Assembly (NCBI GenBank): GCA_031082285.1
Contig: JAVHLK010000022.1
Coordinates: 1-60,474 of the forward strand
From: Desulfomonilaceae bacterium
GTDB taxonomy: Bacteria; Desulfobacterota; Desulfomonilia; Desulfomonilales; Desulfomonilaceae
DNA: 60,474 nt
Direction: 5' to 3'
Part shown: in pieces, positions 34,650 to 44,929 of the stretch
Position numbering within the stretch: the first letter of the stretch is position 1
How the letters are laid out: every line of letters begins with the position of its first letter
Program-made: the position numbers and the translations under genes
Notes under the pieces: model-generated
Told to the model about the DNA's origin: nothing
The model's input: the letters and a program-made list of their open reading frames with translations, nothing else
Databases searched by the model: none

Positions 34650-35567
34650 TCACCGACGTGCGGTCAGGAGGTCGGGAATTTGCCACCTCGCGCGGACGGG
34701 CCCCATGGGCGAGTCGGTGAATCGTTTGGCAATTCGGGTTCCGGACAATGCTCCCGGGGAAAAGTACGCGAGAGGGTTGTACATTTTGTTCCCTACGCGC
34801 ATCTCCACGTGCAGATGAGGACCGGTGGAACGACCCGTGTTCCCCACCGTGGCAATCTTCCGGCCCTTACGAACCGTCTGGTTCTTCTTCACGAGGATCT
34901 TGTCCAGATGAGCGTAATACGTATAGACCCCCTTGCCGTGGTGAATCAGCACCGTGTTGCCGTACCTTCGAAACCTCTTTCTGCTCCCGGTGAAGATGAC
35001 CCGGCCGTCCGCACAGGCCCGGACCGTGGTTCCTGTGGGAGCCGCAATGTCGAGACCCGTGTGAAATTTGCCCCACCGGTACCCGAACGGCGACGTCAAC
35101 ACCCCGCCGGGAACCGGGAACTCCATCTCCGGTACCGATTGGTCTATTCGCCCCCGAATGGCATTCGCGATCTTGCGACGATCGCCGCCGGCGCTTGCCC
35201 AGCTGGTCGACTCTTCCCTGTGGAGACGATTGGAGGGCTTGCCCTCGGGAAGAAGGGCGCTTGCGGGGAGGAATACCGTGTCTCCTTCGTTCAACGCGTA
35301 CGGGGCCTTCAAGCGATTGATCGAGGCCACCTTACCAAAATCCAGTCCGTATACCTCGCAGATGTGACGAAGACTGTCGCCCTTGCCCACTATGTGAAAC
35401 GCGCCTTCCTCCTCGGACGGCGCTATCAATTCCTGATTTGACGCCAGGCGCACCTCTTTGACGGCCGGTTCGGAACCACTGTCTTTCTTCACCAATCCCG
35501 CCGTCGACGAACAGGCGGCAAAGAATGGCAAGAAAAACACCGCAAGCCATTTCAGGTCACGACCCAT
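34650..35567 (-). CDS. LysM and M23 (LytM) peptidase-domain lipoprotein
   Basis: Envelope protein of about 305 residues acting on, or controlling enzymes that act on, peptidoglycan (NlpD/EnvC-like). The signal MGRDLKWLAVFFLPFFAACSS suggests lipid attachment at the cysteine. LysM domain: FHIVGKGDSLRHICEVYGLDF...LNEGDTVFLP (about 58-105). The C-terminal M23 domain keeps the zinc ligands H-x3-D in FHTGLDIAAPTGT and H-x-H in GPHLHVEMRVG, so it may be an active endopeptidase rather than a degenerate activator. ATG 35567 is chosen because GGAG precedes it and the signal then starts at once. Confidence 0.9.
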   Translation of the reverse strand: MGRDLKWLAVFFLPFFAACSSTAGLVKKDSGSEPAVKEVRLASNQELIAPSEEEGAFHIVGKGDSLRHICEVYGLDFGKVASINRLKAPYALNEGDTVFLPASALLPEGKPSNRLHREESTSWASAGGDRRKIANAIRGRIDQSVPEMEFPVPGGVLTSPFGYRWGKFHTGLDIAAPTGTTVRACADGRVIFTGSRKRFRRYGNTVLIHHGKGVYTYYAHLDKILVKKNQTVRKGRKIATVGNTGRSTGPHLHVEMRVGNKMYNPLAYFSPGALSGTRIAKRFTDSPMGPVRARWQIPDLLTARR

Positions 35568-36028
35568 ACCATCTCCACACCGGTACACTGCGCCTACTGA
35601 CGGAGTATTCTACCACATGCTTCATAAAATAACTATGTTTTTCAATATGTTTAGCTCATTTTAATATCTGATCTTTTTATTCTTGCTTCCAACATATTGT
35701 TATTACAGGAGAGACTATGTCACTCGTCGGGTGTGCGGTCGGCCCAGCCGCTCGTTGCCCGGGGGGAGCGAGAGGGGGGCCGCCCTCTGCCGGCCGGAAC
35801 ATCCAGGTTCCGGCGTGCGAATCGACGACCGTTGGATCATTTCCGAGGGGGACTGTCTTCCGCTGTGAACTGCAGTAACCTGCGGGGCCGGGGAGCGGGT
35901 GCACATCCGACAAGTGTGGTGCCCGAAGAAGCGGGAAGGTCCCGTGATCCTTCCCTTTGGAGGCATGATGACGGAACCCACTACCCCGGTTGCAGGATGC
36001 CGAAATGGTGTCGGTTTTTCGTCCGAAC
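35568..36028. other. intergenic stretch, no gene supported
   Basis: About 460 bases. The part 35620-35705 is AT-rich and probably contains the promoter of the M23 gene. From 35710 the sequence is GC-rich, with overlapping frames on both strands that show no family similarity or ribosome-binding sites. Confidence 0.4.
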
Positions 36029-36814
36029 CTACTTCGCGGCCTGAACAGGTGCGGGATTGGCGGCCACGGTCTGCTCAACCTGGGCTGCCGGGACTTTCTG
36101 AGCCGCTTTCACGGAAGCGCCGGCCGGTTGCGGAGCAGCTTTCTCCGGTGCCGCCGCCGCTGCGGGGGCCTGCCGTTTTTCGACCACGGCGGGAATTTCG
36201 TGGGAACTCACCGGGGCTTTCACCGCAGGCGCGGCACTCACTTGTGCCGGTTTACCGGTAACTGCGGGAAGAGCTTTTGCAGCGGGGGCGGCCTTTTCCG
36301 AGGTCTCGGCCGGACAAGACGGACACTCCTTGGAGAGATTCGCGCCCTGCTGGACGGCTTGAGCAGGTTTCGCAGCGGGAGCGGGAGTCTGAACGGCCGA
36401 TCCCTGGTTCGCGGGAGCCGGCTGCGCAGGTTTCTCGGCTTGCTTGGCCATAAGGCTCGATATTTCCTGCTTCACCTTGGAAAGCTCTTGGGAGTACTGT
36501 TCGATCTGTCTCGTCAATACGGAATTGGAACTGTTCTGCAGCTCTTCGATCTGGGACTCGAGTTTCGCGATCTGTGCATCCACCCGCACCCTCTGTTGCA
36601 TCAAATGGCTGAGGGAATTTTGGAGGGCCAGAACCTGCTGTTTCATACTTTCAGCGCTTTGCTTCTTCGCCTGGTCAATGTGGTTCTGTATGCGCATCGC
36701 CTGGTTTTCGAGAGCGGTTACCTGCGCGGACATGTTTTGCGCGTAGACGTTCAAGCAAAATGTGACGATAAGAATCGAGAGAATCATCGTCAGGATGCCG
36801 GTTTTCTTCATCAT
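36029..36814 (-). CDS. Secreted coiled-coil protein with Ala/Pro-rich tail
   Basis: A 261-residue protein. Signal peptide in residues 1-25 (KKTGILTMILSILIVTFCLNVYA-Q). Residues about 28-125 form a long heptad-patterned coiled coil rich in Gln, Glu and Leu. The remaining half is low complexity, Ala/Pro/Lys/Val-rich, with one cysteine pair (CPSCP). Such Pro/Ala tails often span the periplasm or contact peptidoglycan. No enzyme motif. AAGAGGAG precedes the start; a second Met follows directly. Probably periplasmic, function unknown. Confidence 0.8.
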   Translation of the reverse strand: MMKKTGILTMILSILIVTFCLNVYAQNMSAQVTALENQAMRIQNHIDQAKKQSAESMKQQVLALQNSLSHLMQQRVRVDAQIAKLESQIEELQNSSNSVLTRQIEQYSQELSKVKQEISSLMAKQAEKPAQPAPANQGSAVQTPAPAAKPAQAVQQGANLSKECPSCPAETSEKAAPAAKALPAVTGKPAQVSAAPAVKAPVSSHEIPAVVEKRQAPAAAAAPEKAAPQPAGASVKAAQKVPAAQVEQTVAANPAPVQAAK

Positions 36815-37277
36815 GCAACTCCTCTTTGCGTGATCTGAGACTCATTGGCCTCCATCTAGTTTGGTTTTCATATCACACGCCGGGAGAAATGCAAGTTTTT
36901 TTCCAATGAAGTCTATGTGTTCAAGGCTAAATCTAAACCATTTTCTAGCTTATGCGCCGCGCTCTGATTTTGTTGTTTACTTCATGGAAGGCAGGTGGTA
37001 GACAGTCTCGGAGAATCGTGTATTATCCGTGCGTCGTCAGAGAGGTACCATGTGAGATGCCGTTGGTGCGGGCTCGCACGGGAACTCCCCATTCGCCGGC
37101 CCCTATGCGGAAGATCATCCGAACTCCGTCGGAACCGAATCGATCGTATGGCCCTCCTCTGAAGGCCTCGGTACACATCAATTCATGTATGGATCAAGGT
37201 GAGATCGTGAGCAAAGAGATCGGACATCGGGTCGGCATCTCGTCGGAAGAGCGCGGACGGCACGGGGGAGGCACGGC
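36815..37277. other. divergent intergenic stretch
   Basis: About 460 bases between a minus-strand and a plus-strand gene. 36840-36960 is AT-rich and should contain both promoters. A 109-residue open frame (36952-37281, plus) has no recognisable product and I do not call it. Confidence 0.4.
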
Positions 37278-38639
37278 ATGATCGACAAGGTTTATCTTGC
37301 GTTGTCCGAACCATGCGGACACCGGGGGTGCTTGACACCATGGATGGTTTGCCTGCCGCTCTTAGTACTTATGGTGCCGGCCGCGGATCTCTGGGCCGGC
37401 CCCCCGATGCCGGGAGAGGAACCGACGGGACTTTTCCACACCATAACGCACCTCCATCCTGCGGCGTACGTCCTGCTGTTTCTTGTCTTTGTTTTATCGG
37501 TAATCAATCTGGTCTTTCAGTTCGGCGTCTCCAATTTCATGAGGCCGGTGGCGTCGTTATTCTCCTTTGTGCGTCGAGACTTTGAGGTTGCGGGCACCCT
37601 TCCCGTGTTGAGAGGTCTCAAACGGTCCCGTATCGGATCCTCCGTACAGAAATGCGACCCACAGGCCGGCAGCACCCGCGTGGACTCGGACGGGGCCGCG
37701 ATCTCGATGGGAATACCTGTCAAACCGGTTCGGCAGACGTCTGCTCCCGTTGTTCCGACGCCTCTGGAAGGAGTAAACCATGCTCTGCCGAAGTTCACGG
37801 AGCCTTGGTCACATCAATCCGGCACGCCGCGCGTGAGGGGCCCCCAACCTGACCAACGGGCATCGGAGTTCAGGTTTTCGTCCGCGGTGGACGTTCCGAC
37901 GCCGGAAGAAGTGGAACGCCGTGAGAGGACGCAGCTCGTGGTGACCGGATCCGTACTGGGGCCGGACGGCAAGGGCATCCCGTCGGTCATCGTCTACCTG
38001 ACTGACGATGAGGGCAATCGCGTCGGACAATCGTGCCGTACCATGCCGGAAACGGGCGAATTCAAGGTGTTGACCGGAGAGCCCGGAACGTATCGAATAA
38101 GCGGCTATAAGAGGGGTTTTGTATTGGAAGGGAGCGAAGCTCCACGGATCCCCATCGAATCGGGAAGGATTGAAGGTTTCAATTTCCGCATGATACCCGA
38201 GGGATGCGGAATTTCGGGCCGGGTGGTGAGGGACGAGAGCGGGGAAGGACTTCCAAAACATGACGTCACGTGCGTGTGCGCGGTTCTCAACTACACACGC
38301 TCGGTTCAGACCGCTGCGGACGGGCAATTTCGAATGAACGGCATACCGGTGAACTCGGAATGCTTCCTTGAAGTGCGAGGAGAGGACGGGGGCCTGCTGG
38401 CCGCCACGGACACCTTTCAGACCGTCCAGAAGAAGGAGATGTACATCGAGATCAAGATCGCGAATCCTGAACCGGAATCCCGTGAAGAACCCGACGCGTT
38501 TCCCGGGACCGACCCGGCGGGGACCGATGCAACGGAAGACGAGTCCGTGCTCGCATCCGGCCGGGACGATTCGACGGACCGGACTCAAGATCCCGAATCA
38601 CTTCCCCCCCGAGGTTCGGGCGCCCCAACTCCTGCGTGA
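37278..38639 (+). CDS. Membrane-anchored protein with carboxypeptidase-regulatory-like domains
   Basis: A 453-residue protein. Residues about 20-42 are a signal-like hydrophobic segment and about 60-85 a membrane helix (AAYVLLFLVFVLSVINLVFQF). A charged linker follows. Two beta-sandwich repeats of the carboxypeptidase-regulatory/CnaB-like kind then occur: VVTGSVLGPDGKGIPSVIVY...GTYRISGYKRGF and ISGRVVRDESGEGLPKHDV...GQFRMNGIPVNSECFLEV. The tail is acidic and low complexity. Likely displayed in the periplasm; partner unknown. Its last 55 bases overlap the end of the convergent yqeC-like gene. Confidence 0.8.
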   Translation: MIDKVYLALSEPCGHRGCLTPWMVCLPLLVLMVPAADLWAGPPMPGEEPTGLFHTITHLHPAAYVLLFLVFVLSVINLVFQFGVSNFMRPVASLFSFVRRDFEVAGTLPVLRGLKRSRIGSSVQKCDPQAGSTRVDSDGAAISMGIPVKPVRQTSAPVVPTPLEGVNHALPKFTEPWSHQSGTPRVRGPQPDQRASEFRFSSAVDVPTPEEVERRERTQLVVTGSVLGPDGKGIPSVIVYLTDDEGNRVGQSCRTMPETGEFKVLTGEPGTYRISGYKRGFVLEGSEAPRIPIESGRIEGFNFRMIPEGCGISGRVVRDESGEGLPKHDVTCVCAVLNYTRSVQTAADGQFRMNGIPVNSECFLEVRGEDGGLLAATDTFQTVQKKEMYIEIKIANPEPESREEPDAFPGTDPAGTDATEDESVLASGRDDSTDRTQDPESLPPRGSGAPTPA

Positions 38640-39463
38640 AGGTGCCGACTCGCCGGCGCGGCGGGGCTTGTCCCACGCAAACTCCCCACAACGATCGTGT
38701 CGATGCGCCCCCCGCCTTGCTGGGCAATAACGCTTGAGATCCGATCGATCGCGGCCGCGTCCTCGAGCCGATCCCGCTTGTTGAGAAACGGCCTCACGGG
38801 AACGCCCGGCGGCACCCCCTTCAGGGCTCCCTGCGGATGGGACAGCAGCCGGCCGACAGCTGCGGCCGTTATGATCTCTCCCTCGCGTACCTCGGTCAGA
38901 TCCAAGAACCTTTCGAGTCTGAACACGTTTTCACGAGTAGCCGGTGTCCCTATGCAGTCAAGTCCGACCACGGGGACCACAAAGTCGGTACGTTCCGGTA
39001 TCACGGGCTCCCATTGCTCGGGAGCCTTGATAGGGCGACGGGAAGCGCCGTCCGACTCGACGACTACCATATCCGCGTGCTGCGCGCAGGATTCAATCAC
39101 CCCATCCCCCACCCCTTGAAGCTTCCCAGCCGCGGGAAGGTACGCCTGAGCTACCGTTACATGTTGGAATTCCAGAAGATTCCTTGGAAGGCTTGCAAGT
39201 CCTGGATGCGATCCGACCAGAACCAGACAGGGGGACTCGTGGGGCTCGGGAGGAAAGATCTTGGTCGTGGTGGTAGTGACCACCGTCTTGCCCAACGACA
39301 CGATCTCCCGAGCCAATGCGTACATCAGGGAGGTCTTTCCGCCGGCACCTACAAGAGCAATTACCCGGACACTGGGCTCAACTCCAAGACAGTTCAGGAG
39401 GGAACCGGGCGCACGCGCGTCGTGGGAATGCTCGAAGTGCCTGACGACAACCGGGCTCCCCAT
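38585..39463 (-). CDS. yqeC: YqeC-type selenium-dependent hydroxylase accessory protein
   Basis: Putative nucleotide-dependent factor in maturation of selenium-containing molybdenum hydroxylases. It has 292 residues with an N-terminal P-loop (RVIALVGAGGKTSLMYALA), followed by TVVTTTTTKIFPP, VVVESDGASRRPIKAPEQWEPVIP and VPVVGLDCIGTPATRENVFR, all standard for this family. The open frame extends upstream, but the ATG at 39463 overlaps the stop of the preceding secreted-protein gene as TAATG, so coupling decides the start. No molybdenum hydroxylase or selenium genes are visible nearby. The C-terminal tail overlaps the convergent gene. Confidence 0.85.
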   Translation of the reverse strand: MGSPVVVRHFEHSHDARAPGSLLNCLGVEPSVRVIALVGAGGKTSLMYALAREIVSLGKTVVTTTTTKIFPPEPHESPCLVLVGSHPGLASLPRNLLEFQHVTVAQAYLPAAGKLQGVGDGVIESCAQHADMVVVESDGASRRPIKAPEQWEPVIPERTDFVVPVVGLDCIGTPATRENVFRLERFLDLTEVREGEIITAAAVGRLLSHPQGALKGVPPGVPVRPFLNKRDRLEDAAAIDRISSVIAQQGGGRIDTIVVGSLRGTSPAAPASRHLHAGVGAPEPRGGSDSGS

Positions 39464-39810
39464 TAGATCCACGGCGGCTTGATGCTGTAGCGTATACGGA
39501 ACGAGGAGGCGTTTCCCGAGATGATCATCGGCCCCTTGCAGTATTGATCCTTGTAGAACTTGAGCAGGTATGTTCCACGGTTGCCGATGTCGTAACATTT
39601 CGTCTGCTTTCCCCACGTCACCCAGACCTTGAAGTTGTCCAACTCCTGATACGGCGGATAGCAGACAATATCGTACACCTGTACGAACACGGGGCCAATG
39701 TGACCTTCCGGCCAGTTGATGAAATACCTCGTTCCCCGGGCCGACGACATGGCCGGCATCAGAATCACTACAAGAGTCACCAATAAGACTCGTCTCATCC
39801 ACTTTTTCAT
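39463..39810 (-). CDS. Small secreted protein of unknown function
   Basis: A 115-residue protein with a textbook signal peptide (KKWMRRVLLVTLVVILMPAMSSA). The mature part (about 90 residues) is rich in aromatic residues, glycine and three cysteines, with a beta-like pattern (FVQVYDIVCYPPY, FKVWVTWGKQTKCYDI, GTYLLKFYKDQYC). GAGAGGA precedes the ATG. Its stop overlaps the yqeC-like start by one base. Family not recognised. Confidence 0.75.
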   Translation of the reverse strand: MKKWMRRVLLVTLVVILMPAMSSARGTRYFINWPEGHIGPVFVQVYDIVCYPPYQELDNFKVWVTWGKQTKCYDIGNRGTYLLKFYKDQYCKGPMIISGNASSFRIRYSIKPPWI

Positions 39811-40090
39811 ACCGATTCCTCTCGATCGATCCTCTGGATCTGGAGGTTGTTTAGCAGTAATATACCATATTTCTCACGTAGTTGAAAGCATTTTATAATC
39901 CCTTTTCCCAAGGTATCGTCACCGCGATTCACCCTCCCTCTTCACCCCGCGCGTTTTCTGTGGCAAACTCGTAACTGTTTGTGCGCACGCGCGGTTGACG
40001 CGATACCGTGAGTTCGGGCCGCCGAAGCGGTGACGAGCGTGTTGGGGCGAACGAGTACGGAGATGTCTCGACGATGAAAGGACAATCCTT

Positions 40091-41428
40091 ATGACCAAGA
40101 GCCTGGCGGACTTGAGGAAGGATGCGGCCTCAATACTCGAGGCCGGCCTTGAAGCGGCCGATCCTGAACGGGCCGTTAAGGCCTCTGTACGTCTTGAAGG
40201 GGAGATGCTCGTGGTGGGGCCGGACTATCGGCTTGATCTCCGCGGCGTCGATCGTGTGTTCATCGTGGGAGGCGGTAAGGCGAGCGCGCCGATGGGCAAG
40301 GCCGTGGAAGACCTCTTGGGAGATCGAATCACGGGGGGCGTGATTTGTGTCAAGTACGGACACGGGTTGGACCTGAGGAGGACGCGTGTGACGGAGGGAG
40401 CGCATCCCATACCGGACGCGGCCGGTGAGCGGGCCGCTCGAGACATCATCGCGTTACTTGAATCCGCGGGAGAACGCGATCTGGTGATTTCGTGCATATC
40501 CGGAGGGGGGTCTGCCTTGCTGCCTTGCGTGCCTCCCGGGATAACTCTGCAGGAGAAGCAGGACATCACCGGCCGTCTGCTTGCGGTCGGGGCCGACATC
40601 TATGAGATCAACGCGGTGAGGAAGCATCTTTCCGTAACAAAGGGGGGGAATCTCGCGAGGTTTGCGTTTCCGGCACACGTGATAAACCTCATGCTCTCGG
40701 ACGTGGCGGGCGACGCAACGGATACCATCGCATCGGGGCCTTTTGTTCCGGACGGCTCAACATTCGAGCAGGTTCTCGGGATTCTGGAAAAATACAATCT
40801 CACGGCGACGGTTCCGGAATCGATTTTGAGTCGCCTACGGTCGGGTGCACGAGGGGAGATCCCGGAAACTCCCAAGGAAGGGGATACGATCTTCGAGAAG
40901 GTCAAGAATGTGATCGTGGGCAGCAATTTCTTGTCTCTCTCGGCCGGTGAGGCTCGAGCCGTAAACCTCGGATACGAAACGATCCTCCTTTCGTCCGCGA
41001 TTGAAGGAGATACGTCCGAGGCTGCGGGATTCCACGCTGCGATTGCCCATGAGGTTCGTTCCACGGGCAAGCCCGTGCCCTCTCCCGCGTGTATTCTTAG
41101 CGGCGGCGAGACGACGGTGGTGCTCAAGGGGAACGGCAAAGGCGGGAGGAATCAGCATTTCGCTCTGTCGCTCGTGGAAAAGGCCTCGAGGATATCGTGC
41201 AGCGTCTTTTTGAGCGCGGGCACGGACGGCACGGACGGGCCCACTGATGCGGCCGGTGCGATTGTGGACACGGACACTGGGGCCCGAGCCCGGCAGTTGG
41301 GCATGGACCCCGATGATTATCTCCGAAGAAATGATTCTTACAACTTCTTTCAACCGCTGGGCGATCTCATTATGACCGGCCCTACGCGAACGAACGTCAT
41401 GGATGTCAGAATCTGCCTCGTCGGTTAG
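40091..41428 (+). CDS. Glycerate 2-kinase (MOFRL/GckA family)
   Basis: Phosphorylates glycerate to 2-phosphoglycerate with ATP, feeding glycolate/serine-type carbon into glycolysis. It has 445 residues with the DUF4147 N-terminal domain (RVFIVGGGKASAPMGKAVE, EGAHPIPDAAGERAARDI, VISCISGGGSALLPCVPPGI) and the C-terminal MOFRL domain (CILSGGETTVVLKGNGKGGRNQHFAL, SAGTDGTDGPTDAAGAIVD). AAAGGA lies nine bases before the ATG. Stands alone. Older annotations call this family hydroxypyruvate reductase. Confidence 0.93.
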   Translation: MTKSLADLRKDAASILEAGLEAADPERAVKASVRLEGEMLVVGPDYRLDLRGVDRVFIVGGGKASAPMGKAVEDLLGDRITGGVICVKYGHGLDLRRTRVTEGAHPIPDAAGERAARDIIALLESAGERDLVISCISGGGSALLPCVPPGITLQEKQDITGRLLAVGADIYEINAVRKHLSVTKGGNLARFAFPAHVINLMLSDVAGDATDTIASGPFVPDGSTFEQVLGILEKYNLTATVPESILSRLRSGARGEIPETPKEGDTIFEKVKNVIVGSNFLSLSAGEARAVNLGYETILLSSAIEGDTSEAAGFHAAIAHEVRSTGKPVPSPACILSGGETTVVLKGNGKGGRNQHFALSLVEKASRISCSVFLSAGTDGTDGPTDAAGAIVDTDTGARARQLGMDPDDYLRRNDSYNFFQPLGDLIMTGPTRTNVMDVRICLVG

Positions 41429-41574
41429 TACTTCAGCTCACAAATCCGGTGTCGCCTTGACGGGACCGGCAGAATGCCCGTCCTACTCACGCCTAGATGG
41501 AGTAGACTTTGCTCGCCGCGGTCGGCCGTGTTGCTCCGCCGAGATGAGATCGTTTTCCCGCGGGGCGCACGATC

Positions 41575-41790
41575 TCACTGCCTGCAATGACATACGTCGT
41601 TCCGGCAGACAAGACCGGGATTAAGACGGTCGTACAGCGCTATCTGCTCCGCCATGGAAAGCTTGGCGCCGGAGTTTCCGTTCCGTCCGGCACGGCATGC
41701 ACGGCACCGACTCTCGGAGCAGCCCTGGCACATCCTGCAATCCGCGCAGGGATGTTTGCGCGGAACATTCGCACCTGTACTCGATTGCAT
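41575..41790 (-). CDS. Cysteine-rich miniprotein
   Basis: A 71-residue open frame with AAAGG eight bases before the ATG. It contains eight cysteines in PCADCRMCQGCSESRCRACR and near the end (LVCRNDVCHC). The spacing C-x2-C-x2-C-x2-C-x4-C-x2-C suggests zinc or iron-sulfur binding. No signal peptide. Small proteins with similar C-x2-C runs occur in other deltaproteobacteria, but I cannot name the family. It lies convergent to glycerate kinase and divergent from purC. Confidence 0.5.
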   Translation of the reverse strand: MQSSTGANVPRKHPCADCRMCQGCSESRCRACRAGRNGNSGAKLSMAEQIALYDRLNPGLVCRNDVCHCRQ

Positions 41791-41921
41791 GGCACCACCT
41801 TTCGTGATAGTTTAGCCCATCTTCCGTGAGTGTCAAATTGACATGGGAGAGGATCGGCGGAACGTGCCGATATTCATGCGCGTTCAGGCCGGCAATATCT
41901 TGAGGGCAGGACGTTCGGTTG

Positions 41922-42824
41922 ATGGGATTGCGAGTAGTCAAAGAAACGAATTTGTCGTCCGTGCGGCTGGTCGGACGGGGAAAAGTGCGGGATGTGTACG
42001 AAGTGGAAGACAAGCTTCTCATCGTATCCACCGACAGACTGTCGGCATTCGATGTTGTTCTCCCGGACCCCATTCCCCACAAGGGTCAAGTTCTGAACGG
42101 CCTCAGCGCATTTTGGATGGATAAGACGGCGGACATGGTTCCCAATCACCTCATCACGACTGAGTGCGGCGAGTATCCGGAAGAGGTTCGCGGGTTCGCG
42201 GATGAACTGGAGGGTCGCAGTATGCTCGTGGCGAGGGCCGAGCCGTTCCCAGTGGAATGTGTGGTACGCGGGTACATTATCGGAAGCGGCTGGAAAGACT
42301 ACCAGCGAAGCGGGGAGATCTGCGGAATCGGACTTCCCAAAGGACTCAAGCAAGCCGAGAAGCTCCCGGAGCCCATCTTCACTCCGTCGACCAAGGCCGA
42401 CATAGGCGATCATGATGAGAACATCAGCTTCAATCGGGTGAAGGATCTTGTGGGAGAAGACACTGCTCGCCGGCTTCGAGACAAGACCATAGAACTCTAC
42501 CTCCATGGATCGCGGTGGGCTGAGGAGCGTGGCATCATTATCGCCGATACCAAGTTCGAATTCGGTCTTGTGGACGGCGAAATGACGTTGATCGACGAGG
42601 CCCTCACTCCGGACTCGTCGCGTTTCTGGCCCCGTGCACAGTATCGGACGGGCATTTCTCCACCCTCCCTGGACAAGCAGTTCGTACGGGACTATCTTGA
42701 AGGGCTGGATTGGGACAAGAAGCCGCCCGCGCCGTCATTGCCGCCGGATATCATTTCAAAAACAGAGGAGAAATACCTCCAGATTTATCGTATACTTACC
42801 GGTAAAGATTTGGAATACCGTTAG
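41922..42824 (+). CDS. purC: Phosphoribosylaminoimidazole-succinocarboxamide synthase
   Basis: Joins aspartate to CAIR in purine synthesis, using ATP. It has 300 residues from the ATG at 41922 (a TTG codon just before it is the alternative). Signature blocks are present: [80 protein letters not shown]. The length is that of the longer bacterial/yeast-like SAICAR synthases. A hairpin terminator follows at 42856. Confidence 0.97.
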   Translation: MGLRVVKETNLSSVRLVGRGKVRDVYEVEDKLLIVSTDRLSAFDVVLPDPIPHKGQVLNGLSAFWMDKTADMVPNHLITTECGEYPEEVRGFADELEGRSMLVARAEPFPVECVVRGYIIGSGWKDYQRSGEICGIGLPKGLKQAEKLPEPIFTPSTKADIGDHDENISFNRVKDLVGEDTARRLRDKTIELYLHGSRWAEERGIIIADTKFEFGLVDGEMTLIDEALTPDSSRFWPRAQYRTGISPPSLDKQFVRDYLEGLDWDKKPPAPSLPPDIISKTEEKYLQIYRILTGKDLEYR

Positions 42825-42855
42825 AATACTCCCGGCATATCTTAGAATCGTCATG

Positions 42856-42890
42856 GCAGGCCGATCCGCGTGACCGCGCAGCCGGCCTGC
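42856..42890 (+). terminator. Hairpin terminator after purC
   Basis: GCAGGCCG (42856-42863) pairs perfectly with CGGCCTGC (42883-42890), followed by TTTCC. The T run is short. Confidence 0.5.
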
Positions 42891-43120
42891 TTTCCACCCA
42901 TACCCCGGGCCTGCGGGAGAGTGTAGAATCTTGATTTAACGCCCTGCCTGACGTATCGTGAGTACCAAATCTCAACTTGACTTTGAACGATTTCCGTAAG
43001 AGATTACCCCCGTCGATCCAATCGCCGTCCAATGCCCAAAGCCAAGCGGAGAGAAAGCATTCCGGTGGTTTGGCTTGGGAAAGGTGAGAAAGCATCGTCC
43101 GTGAGGACCAGGAGAGCGGC

Positions 43121-44809
43121 ATGTACAAGAGCACAAAATTTATATTTATTACGGGTGGAGTGCTTTCCTCCCTTGGAAAGGGACTGTCGGCGGCCAGTAT
43201 TGCGGCGCTGATGGAATGTCGTGGACTGACGGTTACCCTCCTCAAAATGGATCCTTACATCAATGTGGACCCGGGCACCATGAACCCTTTCCAGCATGGC
43301 GAAGTGTTTGTTACGGAGGATGGGGCGGAAACCGACCTGGATCTCGGTCACTACGAACGATTCACCCATGCGGTGCTCACCCAGAAGAACAATTTTACGA
43401 CGGGGCAAATCTACGACGCGGTCATTCAGAAGGAGCGAAAAGGAGAGTATCTCGGCGCGACGGTGCAGGTCATTCCACACGTCACGGACGAAATCAAGAA
43501 CAAAATCAGGAATCTGGGCAATGGAGTGGATGTTGCCATTGTAGAGGTCGGCGGTACCGTAGGCGACATTGAGAGCCTCCCTTTCCTTGAGGCCATACGG
43601 CAACTCAGAGCCGACCTGGGGCCGCAGAACGTGCTGTACATACATCTGACGCTGTTGCCCTACATGAAGACATCGGGCGAGGTGAAGACGAAGCCCACTC
43701 AGCACAGTGTCAAAGCGTTGCGGGAAGTCGGCATTCAAGCCGACATACTGATTTGTCGCACCGAGCGCAAGATCTCGAGGGAAGTCAAGGAGAAGATCGC
43801 GCTGTTCTGCAACGTCAGACCCGAAGAGGTGATCGCGGCCGAAGATGTGGAATGTATCTATGAGGTACCCTTGAAGTTTCACGAGGAGGGCTTGGACCAG
43901 AAAATCGTCGAATTGCTCAACATCTGGACCCGCGCCCCTCGGTTGGACGAGTGGCAGGCTTTTTCCGAGAAGGTCAAATCCCTGAAGCAGGAGATCACCA
44001 TAGCAATCGTGGGCAAGTATGTGGACCTCCATGAGTCGTACAAGAGTCTGAACGAGGCGCTTTTCGCCGGTGGAGTGCACAACGGGACCCGGGTGATGCT
44101 CAAGTTCATCGACTCGGAATCGATAGAAAACGAGGGCCTGGGCGACAAGTTCGATGATGCGGATGGGATTTTGGTACCGGGAGGATTCGGTTCTCGGGGA
44201 ATCGAGGGAAAGATCCTCGCCGTACGCCATGCGCGCGAAAACCTGATTCCGTACTTCGGAATCTGTCTGGGAATGCAGGTGGCGGTGGTGGAGGTGGCAA
44301 GAAATGTCTGCAGGCTCGAAGGTGCGAACTCTACGGAGTTCGATCCCGGCACTCCGCATCCCGTGATTCACATGATGTTGGAACAACGTTCCATAAAGGA
44401 CAAAGGCGGAACCATGAGGCTCGGGACGTATCAATGTGTGATACCCGAAGGGAGCCGGTGCCGCACCATATACGGCACGGACGTCATCAACGAACGGCAC
44501 CGCCATCGGTACGAATTCAACCTCGACTACGCCGAAGTCTTGGCCCAAGGCGGATTGATGCCCGGCGGCTTGTCCCCGGACGGAAAGCTCGTTGAGATGG
44601 TCGAATTGGCGGATCATCCCTGGTTCATCGGTTGTCAATTCCATCCTGAATTCAAATCCGGTCCCATGGAGTCGCACCCGCTCTTCTCGTCCTACATCAG
44701 GGCTTGTTTGGATCGCAAACTCGGGGTCGAAAGCGTACTCGCCGATGCTCACACAGAGATTGAGGACGAAGCCCATACCAAGCCTTCGGAACGAGTGCGC
44801 TTCGGGTAA
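43121..44809 (+). CDS. pyrG: CTP synthase
   Basis: Aminates UTP to CTP using glutamine. It has 562 residues. The N-terminal synthetase domain begins [27 protein letters not shown], with [21 protein letters not shown] and [12 protein letters not shown]. The C-terminal class I glutamine amidotransferase domain has the nucleophile in [18 protein letters not shown] and the His-Glu pair in [18 protein letters not shown] precedes the ATG. It starts a plus-strand run with kdsA/kdsC and lpt genes, an order seen in many proteobacteria. Confidence 0.98.
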   Translation: MYKSTKFIFITGGVLSSLGKGLSAASIAALMECRGLTVTLLKMDPYINVDPGTMNPFQHGEVFVTEDGAETDLDLGHYERFTHAVLTQKNNFTTGQIYDAVIQKERKGEYLGATVQVIPHVTDEIKNKIRNLGNGVDVAIVEVGGTVGDIESLPFLEAIRQLRADLGPQNVLYIHLTLLPYMKTSGEVKTKPTQHSVKALREVGIQADILICRTERKISREVKEKIALFCNVRPEEVIAAEDVECIYEVPLKFHEEGLDQKIVELLNIWTRAPRLDEWQAFSEKVKSLKQEITIAIVGKYVDLHESYKSLNEALFAGGVHNGTRVMLKFIDSESIENEGLGDKFDDADGILVPGGFGSRGIEGKILAVRHARENLIPYFGICLGMQVAVVEVARNVCRLEGANSTEFDPGTPHPVIHMMLEQRSIKDKGGTMRLGTYQCVIPEGSRCRTIYGTDVINERHRHRYEFNLDYAEVLAQGGLMPGGLSPDGKLVEMVELADHPWFIGCQFHPEFKSGPMESHPLFSSYIRACLDRKLGVESVLADAHTEIEDEAHTKPSERVRFG

Positions 44810-44929
44810 CGGAACAAAATATCGAGGTTTTTTGGATATTCTCGTTCGCGTCCCGGGGACGATTGCGGTCCGCGATTGGCCAAACCGGCGTCTTTGAGGA
44901 AGTGAAATCCCTCGGTCGGGAGTGAAATC

